Shown here in pieces: positions 43,682-56,271 of a DNA stretch of 64,000 bases. A model generated the notes under the pieces. That model did not search any database and had not been told where the DNA came from. It was given only the letters and a program-made list of their open reading frames with translations. The DNA comes from Microcebus murinus (lineage: Eukaryota > Chordata > Mammalia > Primates > Cheirogaleidae). Both the position numbers and the translations under genes were made by a program. The stretch spans positions 74,290,001-74,354,000 of the forward strand of contig NC_134136.1 in assembly GCF_040939455.1 (NCBI RefSeq), in the 5' to 3' direction. Position 1 is the first letter of the stretch. Each line of letters opens with the position of its first letter.

Positions 43682-44416
43682 TTTTTTTTTTTTATTTCGG
43701 CATATTATGGGGGTACAGATTTTAAGGTTTCAATAAATGCCCATTTTCCCTCTCCCCCCAAAAGTCTGAGTCTCCATCATGACCATCACCCAGATGGTGC
43801 ACATCTCACTAACTATGTATGTATATACCCGCCCCCCTCCCCCCTCCCACCTGCCCAATACCCTATTACTGTAGTACCTATGTGTCCATTTAGGTGCTAC
43901 TCAGTTAATACAAGTTTGCTGGAGAATATATCTGGTGCTTGTTTATCCATTCTTGGGATAATTCACTTAGTAGTATGGGCTTCAGCTCTAACCAGGAAAA
44001 TATAAGATGTGCTATATCACCATTGTTTCTTAGAGCTGAATAGTACTCCATGGTATACATATACCACATTTTACTAATCCATGCTTGGATTGATGGGCAC
44101 TTGGGCTGTTTCCACAGCCTTGCAATTATGAATTGTGCTGCTATAAACATTCGAGTGCAGGTGTCTTTTTTGTAGAGTGTCACTGGATCATTTGGGTAGA
44201 TGCCCAGCAATGGGATTGCTGGATCAAATGGTAGATTCACTTGTATCGCTTTAAGATATCTCCATATTGCTTTCCACAGAGGTTGAACTAGTTTGCAGTC
44301 CCACCAGCAGTGTAGGAGTGTTCCTCTCTCTCCGCAACCACGCCAGCATTTATTGTTTGGAGATTTTTGATAAAGGCCATTCTCACTGGGGTTAAGTGAT
44401 ATCTCATTGTGGTTTT

Positions 44417-44458
44417 TTTTTTTTTTGTATTCTTTCACGTTATTCTCTTTTTTTTTTT
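44417..44458 (-). other. Double poly(A) with 21-base 3' transduction in L1-C
   Basis: In sense order: L1 3' end, an A11 tract (44458-44448), 21 unique bases (44447-44427), and a second A tract (44426-44417, plus the duplication). This is the expected result when transcription reads past the source element's own poly(A) to a downstream signal. The 21 bases come from the flank of the source L1. Confidence 0.75.
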
Positions 44459-44684
44459 AATTATTTTTTTTTATTTTGGCATATTATGGGGGTACAGATT
44501 TTAAGGTTTCAATAAATGCCCAATTCCCACCCTCCCCCCAAAAGTCTGAGTCTCCATCATGACCATCCCCCAGATGGTGCACATCTCACTCACTATGTAT
44601 GTATATACCCGCCCCCCTCCCCCCTCCCACCTGCCCAATACCCTATTACTGTAGCACCTATGTGTCCACTTAGGTGCTACTCAG

Positions 44685-47600
44685 TTAATACCAGTTTGCT
44701 GGAGAATATATCTGGTGCTTGTTTTTCCAATCTTGGGATACTTCACTTAGTAGTATGGGTTCCAGCTCTAACCAGGAAAATATAAGGTGTGCTATATCAC
44801 CATTGTTTCTTAGAGCTGAATAGTACTCCATGGTGTATATATACCACATTTTATTAATCCATTCTTTGATTGATGGGCACTTGGGCTGTTTCCACAGCCT
44901 TGCAATTATGAATTGTGCTGCTATAAACATTCGAGTGCAGGTGTCTTTTTTGTAGAGTGTCACTGGATCATTTGGGTAGATGCCCAGCAATGGGATTGCT
45001 GGATCAAATGGTAGATTCACTTGTATCGCTTTAAGGTATCTCCATATTGCTTTCCACAGAGGTTGAACTAGTTTGCAGACCCACCAGCAGTGTAGGAGTG
45101 TTCCTCTCTCTCCGCAACCACGCCAGCATTTATTGTTTGGAGATTTTTTGATAAAGGCCATTCTCACTGGGGTTAAGTGATATCTCATTGTGGTTTGATT
45201 TGCATTTCCCTGATGATTAGAGATGTTGAGCATTTCTTCATATGTTTGTTGGCCATTCTTCTGTCTTCTTTAGAAAAATTTCTGTTCAAGTCCTTTGCCC
45301 ACTTTTTAATGGGGTTATTTGATTTTTTCTTCCTAATTTTCGTGAGTTCTAAGTATATTCTAGTTATCAGTCCCTTATCGGATGCATAGGATGCAAAAAT
45401 TTTCTCCCATTCTGTAGGTTGTCTGTTGACTTTCATGACTATTTCTTTGGCTGTGCAGAAGCTTTGTAGTTTGATCATGTCCCATTTATTTATTTTTGTT
45501 GCTGCTGTGATTGCCTTTGGGGACTTCTTCATAAACTCTTTGCCCAGGCCGATGTCTAGGAGAGTGTTTCCAACTTTTTCCTCTAGAGTTCTAATAGTTT
45601 CATACCTTAGGTTTAAGTCTGTTATCCAGCGTGAGTTGGTTTTTGTGAGAGGTGAAAGGTGTGGGTCGTGTTTTAGCCTTCTACAGGTGGCTATCCAGTT
45701 TTCCCAGCACCATTTATTGAAGAGGGATTCTTTTCCCCAGCGTATGTTTTTGTCTGCTTTGTCAAAGATGAGATGGTTATATGAGGATGGTTTTATATCA
45801 CAATTCTCACATCTGTTCCACTGGTCTATATTCCTGTTTTTGTGCCAATACCATATTGTTTTAATTACTACAGCTTTGTAGTATAGTTTGATATCTGGCA
45901 TATTAATGCCTCCCATTTTGTTTTTGTTGCCTAGAATTGCTCTTGATATTCGGGGTCTTCTTTGGTTCCATACGAAGCGTAAAATTATTTTTTCTATATC
46001 TGTGAAGAATGTTGATGGGATTTTAATAGGTATTGCATTGAATCTGTAGATCAGTTTGGGTAGTATAGACATTTTGATGATATTGAGTCTGCCGATCCAC
46101 GAGCATGGTATGGATTTCCATCTGTTTACATCCTCTGCTATTTCCTTCCTCAGTGTTTCATAGTTCTCCCTGTAGAGGTCTTTTACCTCTTTGGTTAAAT
46201 ATATTCCTAGGTACTTTAATTTCTTTGTTGCTATTGTGAAGGGAATTGAGTCTTTGATTTGGTTCTCAATTAGATTGTTGTTGGCGTATATGAATGCCTC
46301 TGATTTCTGTGTATTAATTTTGTATCCTGAGACTTTACTAAATTCATTGATCAGTTCCAGGAGTTTCTTGGTTGAATCCGTGGGGTTTTCTAGATACAAT
46401 ATCATATCATCAGCAAACAGTGAAAGTTTGATCTCTTCTGCCCCTATTTGGAAACCTTTGATTCCATTTTCCTGTCTGATTGCTGTAGCCAAGACTTCCA
46501 GCACTATGTTGAACAGAAGTGGAGATAGTGGGCAGCCTTGTCTGGTTCCAGTTCTAAGTGGGAATGATTTCAATCTTTCCCCATTCAGTATGATGTTGGC
46601 TATGGGTCTGTCATATATGGCTTGTATCATTTTTAGGTATGTCCCTTCTATGCCTATTTTCTTAAGTGTTCGTATCATGAAAGGGTGTTGAATTTTGTCA
46701 AAAGCTTTTTCTGCATCTATTGAAAGAATCATGTGGTCTTTCTTTTTGCTTCTGTTTATGTGGTGAATTGCATTTATAGATTTACATATGTTGAACCATC
46801 CCTGCATCCCTGGGATGAAGCCCACTTGGTCGTGGTGGAGTATTTTTTTGATAAGTGTCTGGATTCGGTTAGCTAAGATTTTGTTGAAAATTTTTGCATC
46901 TATATTCATTAGGGATATTGGTCTGTAGTTTTCTTTTTTTGTTGCATCCTTTCCTGGTTTTGGGATCAGAGTAATATTCGCTTCATAAAAGGTGTCGGGG
47001 AGGCTTCCGTTCTTCTCGATGTTGTGGAATAGTTTCTGCAAGATAGGTACTAGTTCTTCTTTGTAAGTATGGTAAAATTCAGGTGTGAAGGCATCTGGAC
47101 CGGGACTTTTCTTCTTAGGGAGATTTTTAATTGCTGTTTCTATTTCAGCTGTTGAGATTGGTCTGTTCAGGGAATCTATTTCTTCCTGGTTGAGCCTAGG
47201 GAGGCTGTGTGTTTCTAGAAATTTGTCCATTTCCTCCACATTTTCCAGTTTGTGTGCATAAAGATTTTTGTAGTATTCATAAATTGTATCTTGTATCTCT
47301 TTGGGATCAGTTGTGATATCTCCTTTTTTATTCCTGATGGAGCTTATTAGAGATTTCTCTTTTCTGCTTTTCGTTAGCTTAGCCAATGGCGTGTCATCTT
47401 GTTTAGAGAATGTCCCGTGAGCTGATGAGAAGAACGTATATTCAGTGGATTTTGGGTAGAATGTTCTGTAGATGTCTGTCAGACCCAATTGTTCTAGAGT
47501 TTTGTTTAAGTCCATTATTTCTTTATTAATTTTCTGTTTGGAGGATCTGTCTCGTGCCTTCAGTGGGGTGTTGAAATCCCCGGCGATTATGGAGTTGCTA

Positions 47601-48055
47601 TTAATCCATTTGCTTAGATCTAGTAAGGTTTGCTTTATGAATCTGGGTGCACCTAAGTTGGGTGCATATATATTTAAAATTGTTATCTCTTCTTGTTGGA
47701 CTGTGCCCTTCACCATTATATAATGACCCTCTTTGTGTTTTACTACTTTTGTTGGTTTAAAAACTAAATCGTCTGAAATTAGAACTGCCACACCAGCCTT
47801 CTTTTGGCTTCTATTTGCTTGGAATATTGATCTCCACCCTTTTATTTTTAGTCTATGTGCATCCTTGCACTTTAAATGTGTTTCCTGAAGACAGCATATA
47901 CTTGGCCTGTATTTTCTTATCCATTCAGCCAGCCTATATCTCTTGAGTGGAGAGTTTAAGCCATTCACATTTATTGAGAGAACTGATAGGTAAGGTAGAT
48001 TACTGATCATTCTGTTGGGTTGGATGTTGTTGCTATGATTTCTGTCTTGAGCCAT
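44685..48055 (-). pseudogene. L1-C ORF2, frameshifted and internally deleted
   Basis: The long frame 45185-48055 (956 codons) has endonuclease motifs NVNGLN, QETHL and GDFNTP. It then has a deletion near 47398 that removes the rest of the endonuclease, including SDH, and the linker. The reading frame stays open into the RT. The RT keeps [10 protein letters not shown] and FADD. Near 45196 one T is missing relative to copy A ('gtggtttg' versus 'gtggttttg'), shifting the frame. The C-terminal Cys/His knuckle is encoded separately at 44685-45233. It cannot make a complete ORF2p. Confidence 0.9.
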
Positions 48056-48096
48056 TGTAATATCTGGCCTTTAATATCTTTGGGTTTTGGGTGTTT

Positions 48097-49101
48097 TTAT
48101 ATCCGTGGATTATTATTATGATGTTCCGTGCATAACGCTGTTTTAAGTACTTCTTGTAGGGCTGGTCTTGTCTTGGTGAATTCTCTGAGCCTTTGCTTGT
48201 CTGAGAATGTTTTTATTTCTCCTTCATATATGAAGGTTAGTTTTGCAGGGAATAATATTCTAGGCTGGGCATTGTTTTGTTTCAAAAGAGTGAGAATGGG
48301 GCCTCAGTCTCTCCTTGCTTGTAAAGTCTCATTAGAGAAGTCTGATGTTATTCGAATTGGCTTTCCCTTGTATGTCACTTGCTTCTTTTGTCTTACAGCT
48401 CTTAGAAGGGCCTCTTTAGTTGATACTTTGGTCAGTCTGATGACTGCATGACGTGACGTCTTCCTGTTTGCATTGAATCTCCCAGGGGTCCTCTGGGCTT
48501 CTTGAACTTGTATATCTAGTTTTTGAGCAAGGCCTGGGAAATTTTCCTCTATTATATCTTCAAAAAGCTTGTCCAGCCCTTGAGTGTTGTCTTCCTCCCC
48601 TTCGGCTAAACCTATGACCCTAACGTTAGGTTTTTTCACATAATCCCACAGCTCTTGTAGGCTTTGGTCTTTTCTCTTGTTTCTCTGCTGTATTTCTGTG
48701 ACTGATTTATTTAATTGGAAGGTGTCATCTTCAATCTCTGAGATTCTTTCTTCTGCTTGATCTACCCTGTTCTTGAGACTTTCCACAGTATTTTGTAGTT
48801 CTCTGAGTTGATTCTTCATCTCCAGGACTTCGGTTAAAGTTTTCTTCACTGTGTGAATCTCTTTGTTGAACCTTTGTTCCATTTCTTGGAGGTTTTTTGT
48901 GTTTTCTTGGTGTTGGTTATTGAGTTGTTGTTGCAGCTGGGTGAGTGTTCTTATGATCCACATACGAAATTCCTTTTCTGTCATATTGGTTGCCTGATTT
49001 TGGTCGGTGTCCGTTTCTAGGGGGCTGGTGCTCCTCCTTGGGGGTGTGTTTTCCGTTTGGTTCTTCATATTTCCTGAGTTCTTTCGCTGATTTCTTCCCA
49101 T
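48097..49101 (-). pseudogene. L1-C ORF1, single nonsense
   Basis: The same 334-codon frame as copy A. The Trp codon after ARRD is TGA (reverse complement of 48304-48306), stopping the protein at 265 residues. The last 62+ codons remain in frame (48097-48285). The coiled coil and RRM are unchanged in character. Loss of the C-terminal domain would remove much of the RNA-binding surface. Confidence 0.9.
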
Positions 49102-50484
49102 GTTGATCAGTTGTTGTTTCTTTCCTTAGGTTATTGTTTGGGTATTCACACACGTTGTTTAGTTTCTGAGGCGTTAGGTGGTGCCTGTGGGTGAAATTGG
49201 ACCACCCCCTGTATATTGAGTCAGTGGATGCTGTGGCAAGGCTGTGCAAGATACCGTCCCTGTCAGTAGGTGGCGTTTGCTTGGAGGAACAGGCTATGGT
49301 GTTGATTTTGAGTCCTGTTATCAGCTCTCATTCTGGGCGGAGCTGGGTTGGATAAGCCTGCCCTCAGGCCGTTAGCAGGGGTCAAAGTTCTGTTCTCAGC
49401 TTCCAGGGAAAGATGTGAGGGCGGGGCTGGAATGGTCCTGCTCAGCCAGAAAGTCTGGGTGTGGGGGTGGGGCTGTCTGAGACCCGCAGTCTGCAGCAGG
49501 CCTCGCTTCTTTCCACCCTCCCCAACTCTGCAGCTACTCTTGGTCCTCTGCCACCAGGCCAGACCACAAGACACCCGGCCTCCCCGGACTGTGGTGCCGG
49601 CGGGGAGGTTCCCTGCACAGGAACGCCACGTGGGTTGGGCGCACGGCCTCCTCCTGGGAGGAGGGTTGTCCTCTAGGGCGCCGATCCGCCCCTGGAGGCA
49701 CACAGCCCTCAGTAGGCTGTTCACGTATAACCCTTCTGTGCCCCAGGCAATGCTAGCCCTCGGTGCAGGGGATCTGGTCTGCTGGTCCGACCTCTGGGTC
49801 CCAGAGTTCAAACTGTATTCCAACCAGGGAGAGGATTTCCGGTCCTAATTCACCCACAGGGAGCCCAAGCTGGGTCTATGTCTCTCAGCCTCTGAGTCGG
49901 CACCGTTTTCCTGGGAACACGGTGCCAGCAGCACCTGAGAGGGAGGGCGGGGTCCCAAACGGGAAGGTCCCATTCCCTGGAGGTACCTCCGGCTGGTGGC
50001 TGTGTTTTCACTCTGGGTAGCCGCGGGTAGGGTCGGCGGAGGGGATGAGGAGGCAATATGGCGCCTGCCGCCCGGCTCGGGTCTGTGCACACGGAGGTGC
50101 CCGGAGGAAGTTGGGAACCTGGTGCCACGTCTGCTACAGGCTCACCGTTGGCAGGCGGCGGCAGTCTCTGGTCTGATGTCCGCAGGTCTCTCCACCCGCT
50201 GGGGAGCCCACCAGCAGTCCCGAATGCAGGGGAGGGGAAACAGCAGATCCACCTACCCTTGCCGCTGGTCTCCGGGCTGCTCCGGTGGTCTCAGCCTCCA
50301 GTTCTCCTCCACAGCCTCCTCCCGTGGAGTCTCCCGGGGTCTCAGGTACCCCTCCTTCCGGCCCTTGTCCGCTGTATGCTCGTCTTCTTGCTTCTTTCCT
50401 CTAGTTTCTGCTAGAATCGGTCTTTTCTGCAGAGACCCTCTGTCTGGCGGTGTTATTCATCCGCCATCTTGCTCCGGCCCCTGC
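49102..50484 (-). promoter_or_regulatory. L1-C 5' UTR
   Basis: Nearly identical to the copy A 5' UTR. It ends with the YY1-type GCAAGATGGCGGA (reverse complement of 50461-50473). A few extra bases ('ggcccctgc') lie between that end and the target duplication. Confidence 0.8.
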
Positions 50485-53400
50485 CTCATTGTGGTTTTGA
50501 TTTGCATTTCTCTGATGATTAGAGATGTTGAGCATTTCTTCATATGTTTATTGGCCATTCTTCCGTCTTCTTTAGAAAAATTTCTGTTCAAGTCCTTTGC
50601 CCACTTTTTAATGGGGTTATTTGATTTTTTCTTCATAATTTTCGTGAGTTCTATGTATATTCTAGTTATCAGTCCCTTATCCGATGCATAGGATGCAAAA
50701 ATTTTCTCCCATTCTGTAGGTTGACTATTTCTTTGGCTATGCAGAAGCTTTTCAGTTTGATCATGTCCCATTTATTTATTTTTGTTGCTGCTGTGATTGC
50801 CTTTGGGGACTTCTTCATAAACTCTTTGCCCAGGCCAATGTCTAGGAGTGTGTTTCCAACTTTTTCCTCTAGAGCTCTAATAGTTTCATACCTTAGGTTT
50901 AAGTCTGTTATACAGCGTGAGTTGTTTTTTGTGAGAGGTGAAAGGTGTGGGTCCTCTTTTAGCCTTCTACAGGTGGCTATCCAGTTTTCCCAGCACCATT
51001 TATTGAAAAGGGATTCTTTTCCCCAGCGTATGTTTTTGTATGCTTTGTCAAAAAGCAGACAGATGGCTATATGAGGATGGTTTTATATCACAATTCTCAC
51101 ATCTGTTCCACTGGTCAATATTCCTATTTTTGTGCCAATACCATACTTTTTTAATTACTACAGCATTGTAGTATAGTTTGATATCTGGCATATTAATGCC
51201 TCCCATTTTGTTTTTGTTGCCTAGAATTGCTCTTGATATTCGGGGTCTTCTTTGGTTCCACACGAAGCATAAAATTATTTTTTCTGTATCTGTGAAGAAT
51301 TCTTATGGGATTTTAATAGGTATTGCATTGAATTTGTAGATCATTTTGGGTAGTACAGAGATTTTGATGATATTGAGTCTGCCGATCCATGAGCATGGTA
51401 TGGATTTCCATCTGTTTACATCCTCTGCTATTTCCTTCCTCAGTGTTTCATAGTTATCCCTGCAGAGGTCTTTTACGTCCTTGGTTAATTATATTCCTAG
51501 GTACTTTAATTTCTTTGTTGCTATTGTGAAGGGAATTGAGTCTTTGATTTGGTTCTCAATTAGATTGTTGTTGGCGTATATGAATGCCTCTGATTTCTGT
51601 GTATTGATTTTGTATCCTGAGACTTTACTAAATTCATTGATCAGTTCCAGGAGTTTCTTGGTTGAATCTTTGGGGTTTTCTAGATACAATATCATATCAC
51701 CAGCAAACAGTGAAAGTTTGATCTCTTCCGCCCCTATTTGAATACCTTTGATTCCATTTTCCTGTCTGATTGCTGTAGCCAAGACTTCCAGTACTATGTT
51801 GAACAGAAGTGGAGATAGTGGGCAGCCTTGTGTGGTTCCAGTTCTAAGTGGGAATAATTTCAATTTTTCCCCATTCACTATGATGTTGGCTATGGGTCTG
51901 TCATGTATGGCTTGTATCATTTTTAGGTATGTCCCTTCTATGCCTATTTTCTTAAGTGTTCGTATCATGAAAGGGTGTTGAATTTTGTCAAAAGCTTTTT
52001 CTGCATCTATTGAAAGAATCATATGGTCTTTGTTTTTGCTTCTGTTTATGTGGTGAATTGCATTTATAGATTTACGTATGTTGAACCATCCCTGCATCCC
52101 TGGGATGAAGCCCACTTGGTCGTGGTGGATTATTTTTTTGATAAGTGTCTGGATTCTGTTAGCTAAGATTTTGTTGAGAATTTTTGCATCTATATTCATT
52201 AGGGATATTGGTCTGTAGTTTTCTTTTTTTGTTGCATCCTTTCCTGGTTTTGGTATCAGAGTAATATTCGCTTCATAAAAGGTGTCGGGGAGGTTTCCGT
52301 TCTTCTTGATGTTGTGGAATAGTTTCTGCCAGATAGGTACTAGTTTTTCTTTGTAAGTGTGGTAAAATTCAGGTGTGAAGCCATCTGGACCGGGACTTTT
52401 CTTTTTAGGGAGATTTTCAATTGCTGTTTCTATTTCAGCTGTTGAGATTGGTCTGTTCAGGGAGTCTATTTCTTCCTGGTTGAGCCTAGGGAGGCTGTGT
52501 GTTTCTAGAAATTTGTCCATTTCCTCCACATTTTCCAGTTTGTGTGCATAAAGATTTTTGTAGTATTCATAAATTGTATCTTGTATCTCTTTGGGATCCG
52601 TTGTGATATCTCCTTTTTTATTCCTGATGGAGCTTATTAGAGATTTCTCTTTTCTGCTTTTCGTTAGCTTAGCCAATGGTGTGTCAATTTTGCTTATTTT
52701 TTCAAAGAACCAACTTTTTGTTTTATTAATCTCCTGAATAGCTTCCCTGTTTTCAATTTCGTTTAGTTCTGATTTGATCTTGTTGATTTCACTTCTTCTG
52801 CTGGGTTTGGGGTTGGTCTGTTCTTCTTTTTCCAGCTCTTTGAGTCGTTTCATTAGATTGTCTATTTGTGATCTTCTTGACTTTTGGTTATAGGCATTTA
52901 TGAAGATAAACTTTCCTCTGAGAACTTCTTTAGCTGTGTCCCAGAGGAGTTGATAACTTGTCTCTCCATTGTCGTTTTCTTCATAGAACTTTTTTATTTC
53001 CCTCTTGATTTCTTCATTTACGAAGTAATCATTTAGTAGGAGGTTGTTTAATTTCCACGTTTTTGTGTGGAAATGTGAGTTTCTCTTAGGGTTGATTTCT
53101 AGTTTTATTCCACTGTGATCTGAGAAGGTACATGGTATGATATCTATTTTTTTAAATTTCTCGAGATTTTCTTTGTGTCCTAGGAAATGGTCAATCTTAG
53201 AGAATGCCCCGTGAGCTGATGAGAAGAACCTATATTCAGTGTATTTTGGGTAGAATGTTCTGTAGATGTCTGTCAGACCCAATTGTTCTAGAGTTTTGTT
53301 TAAGTCCATTATTTCTTTATTAATTTTCTGTTTGGGGGATCTGTCTCATGCCATCAGTGGGGTGTTGAAATCTCCGGCGATTATGGAGTTCGAATTAATC

Positions 53401-53850
53401 CATTTGCTTAGCTCCAGTAAGGTTTGCTTTATGAATCTGGGTGCACCTAAGTTGGGTGCATATATATTTAAAATTGTTCTCTCTTCTTGTTGGACTGTGC
53501 CCTTCACCATTATATAATGACCCTCTTTGTCTTTTATTACTTATGTTGGTTTAAAAACTAAATCGTCTGAAATTAGAACTGCCACACCAGCCTTCTTTTG
53601 GCTTATATTTGCTTGGAATATTGATCTCCACCCTTTTATTTTTAGTCTATATGCATCCTTGCACGTTAGATGTGTTTCTTGAAGACAGCATATACTTGGC
53701 CTGTATTTTCTTATCCATTCGGCCAGCCTATGTCTCTTGAGTGGAGAGTTTAAGCCATTCACATTTATTGAGAGAACTGATAGGTAAGGTAGATTACTGA
53801 TCATTCTGTTGGGTTTTATGTTGTTGCTTTGATTTCTGTGTTGTGCCATT
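50485..53850 (-). pseudogene. L1-BD ORF2, multiply disrupted
   Basis: ORF2 pieces in several frames. 53541-53849 is the endonuclease N-terminus (VNGLNSP, QETHL). 51489-53309 runs from the endonuclease C-terminus through the RT. 51048-51263 and 50457-50771 are C-terminal. The RT keeps [10 protein letters not shown], but the catalytic FADD reads FAGD (codon at 51699-51701, Asp to Gly). The final knuckle lies beyond copy C at 43905-44438. It is the most decayed of the three near-full-length copies. Confidence 0.88.
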
Positions 53851-53890
53851 GTAATATCTGGCCTTTAATATATTTGGGTTTTGGTTGTTT

Positions 53891-55026
53891 TTATATTTGT
53901 GGGTTATTATTATGATGTTCCGTGCATAACGCTGTTTTATGTACTTCTTGTAGGGCTGGTCTTGTCTTGGTGAATTCTCTGAGCCTTTGCTTGTCTGAGA
54001 ATGTTTTTATTTCTCCTTCATATACGAAGCTTAGTTTTGCAGGGAATAATATTCTCGGCTGGGCATTGTTTTGTATCAAAAGATTAAGAATGGGGCCCCA
54101 GTCTCTCCTTGCTTGTTAGGTCTCATTAGAGAAGTCTGATGTTATTCGAATTGGCTTTCCCTTGTATGTTACTTGCTTCTTTTGTCTTACAGCTCTTAGA
54201 AGGGCCTCTTTAGTTGATACTTTGGTCAATGTGATGACTGCATGTCGTGACGTCTTCCTGTTTGCACTGAATCTCCCAGGGGTCCTCTGACCTTCTTGAA
54301 CTTGTATATCAAGATTTTGAGCAAGGCCTGGGAACTTTTCCTGTATTATATCTTCAGACAGCTTGTCCAACACTTGAGTGTTGTCTTCTTCCCCTTCTTT
54401 TAACCCTATGACCCTCACATTAAGTTTCTTCACATAATCCCACAGTTCTTGTAGGTTTTGCTCTTTTCTCTTGTTTCTCTGGTCTATTTCTGTGACTTAT
54501 TTAATTGGAGGGTGTTATCTTCAAGCTCTGAGATTCTTTCTTCTGTTTGATCTACCCTGTTTTTGAGACTTTCCACTGTATTTTGTAGTTCCTTGAATTG
54601 ATTCTTCATTTCCAGGAGTTTGGTTACACTTTTCTTCATTGTGTCTATTTCTTTTCCCATATCCTGGAGACTTTTTGTGGTTTCTTTGTGTTAGTTATTT
54701 AGTTGTTGTTGCAGCTGGGTGAGTGTTCCTATGATCCACATATGAAATTCCTCTTCTGTCATATGGGTTGCCTCATTTTGGTTGGTGTCTGTTTCTAGGG
54801 GGCTGGTGCTCCTCTTTGGGTTGTGTTTTCTGTTTGCTTCTTCATATTTCCTGAGTTCTTTCGCTGATTTCTTCCCATGTTGAACAGTTGTTTTTTCTTT
54901 CCTTAATTTATTGTGTGGGTATTCACACACCTTGTTTAGCTTCTGAGGCGTTAGGTGGTGTCTGTGGGTGAAATTGGACCACTCCCTGTATATTGAGTCA
55001 ATGTGTGCCGTGGAATGGCTTTGCAA
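53891..55026 (-). pseudogene. L1-BD ORF1, disrupted
   Basis: C-terminal pieces at 53891-54079 and 54116-54433 (RVIGLKEGEED, RTPGRFS) and an N-terminal piece at 54691-55026 (EEEFHMWIIGTLTQLQ). The coiled-coil region about 54434-54690 is interrupted by frameshifts and a small deletion relative to copy A. Confidence 0.85.
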
Positions 55027-56261
55027 GATGCAGTCCCTGTCAGTAGGTGGCGTTTGCTTGGAGGAACAGGCTATACTGTTGATTTTGTGTCCTGTTAACA
55101 GCTCTTGTTCTGGGCAGAGCTGGGTTGGGTAAGCCTGCCCTCAGGCCCTTAGCAGCGGTCAAAGTTCTGTTCTCTGCTTCCAGGGAAAGGTGTCAGGTCG
55201 GGGCTGGAATGGTCCTGCTCAACCAGAAGTCTGTGTGTGGGGATGGGGCTGTCTGAGACCGGCTGTCTGGAGCGGGCCTCGCGTCTTTCCACCCTCCCCA
55301 ACTCCGCAGCTACTCCTGGGCCTCTGCCAGCAGGCCAGACCACAAGCCACCAGGCCTCCCTGGACTGTGATTCTGGCGGGGAGGTTCCCTGCACAGGAAC
55401 GCCATGTGGGTTGGGCGCACGGCCTCCTCCTCGGAGGAGGGTTGCCCTCTAGGATTCCAATCCGCCCCTGGAGGCACACACACCTCAGTAGGTTGTTCAC
55501 ATGCAGGGGATATGGTCTGCAGGTCCGACCTCTGGGTCCCAGAGTTCAAACTGTATCCCCACCAGGGAGAGGAGTTCCAGTCCCAATTCACCCAGAGGAA
55601 CCCCAAGCTGGGTCTATGTCTCTCAGCCTCTGAGTTGGCACCTTTCTCCTCGGAACATGGTGCCAGCAGCACCTGGGAGGGCGGGCAACTAGGGAGCTCA
55701 CAGTCTGAGTTCCCCTGAGTCAGGTGTAGGTCCCAAACGGGAAGGTCCCGTTCCCTGTAGGTGCCTCCAGATGGTGGCTGTATTGTCTCTCTGGGCAGCC
55801 ACGGGTAGGGTCGACGGAGGGGAGGAGGAGGCAATATGGTGCCTGCCGTGCGGCTCAGGTCTGTGCACACAGAGGTTCCCGGAGGAAGTTGGGAACCTGG
55901 TGCCACGTCTGCTACAGGCTCACCATTGCCAGGCGGCCACGGTCTCTGGGCTGGTGTCCGCAGGTCTCTCCACCCGCTGGGGAGCCCACCAGCAGTCCCG
56001 AATGCAAGGGAGGGGAAACAGCAAATCCACCTATCCTTGCCGCTGGTCTCCGGGCTGCTCCGGTGGTCTCAGCCTCCAGTTCTCCTCCGCAGCCTCCTCC
56101 CGTGGAGTCTCCTGGGGTCTCAGGTACCCCTCCTTCTGGCCCTTGTCCACTGTATGCTCGTCTTCTTGCTTCTTTCCTCTAATTTCTGCTAGAATCTGTC
56201 TTTTTTGCAGAGACATTCTGTCTAGTGGTGTTATTCGTCCGCCATCTTGCTCCGCCCCCCC
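55027..56261 (-). promoter_or_regulatory. L1-BD 5' UTR
   Basis: Homologous to the 5' UTRs of A and C, with more differences. It has a small insertion near 55690-55730 and a deletion near 55500 relative to copy C. It ends in the YY1-type site (reverse complement of 56240-56252). Confidence 0.8.
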
Positions 56262-56271
56262 TAGCTGACTT

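Larger units (their letters stand above)
44403..50498 (-). mobile_element. Young L1 (copy C) nested in BD, with 3' transduction
   Basis: Insertion 44417-50484 with the 14-bp target duplication ctcattgtggtttt (44403-44416 and 50485-50498). It has full-length architecture (5' UTR, ORF1, ORF2, 3' UTR). It carries an internal ORF2 deletion of about 0.5 kb and two T tracts at its 3' end. ORF1 has one stop and ORF2 a frameshift. It is very close to copy A. Confidence 0.92.
43672..56271 (-). mobile_element. Full-length decayed L1 (copy BD) carrying copy C
   Basis: One minus-strand L1, 43682-56261, with the 10-bp target duplication tagctgactt (43672-43681 and 56262-56271). It is split by copy C: 43682-44416 holds the 3' end, 3' UTR and ORF2 C-terminus. 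50485-56261 holds the rest of ORF2, ORF1 and the 5' UTR. The split falls at ctcattgtggtttt, which is duplicated on both sides of C. Without C the element would be about 6.5 kb. Confidence 0.9.

Noticed and set aside
45177..46691. Plus-strand frames of 70-166 codons inside the L1s (also 24026-25522 and 51481-51981)
   Set aside because: They are antisense shadows of ORF2, repeated in every copy.
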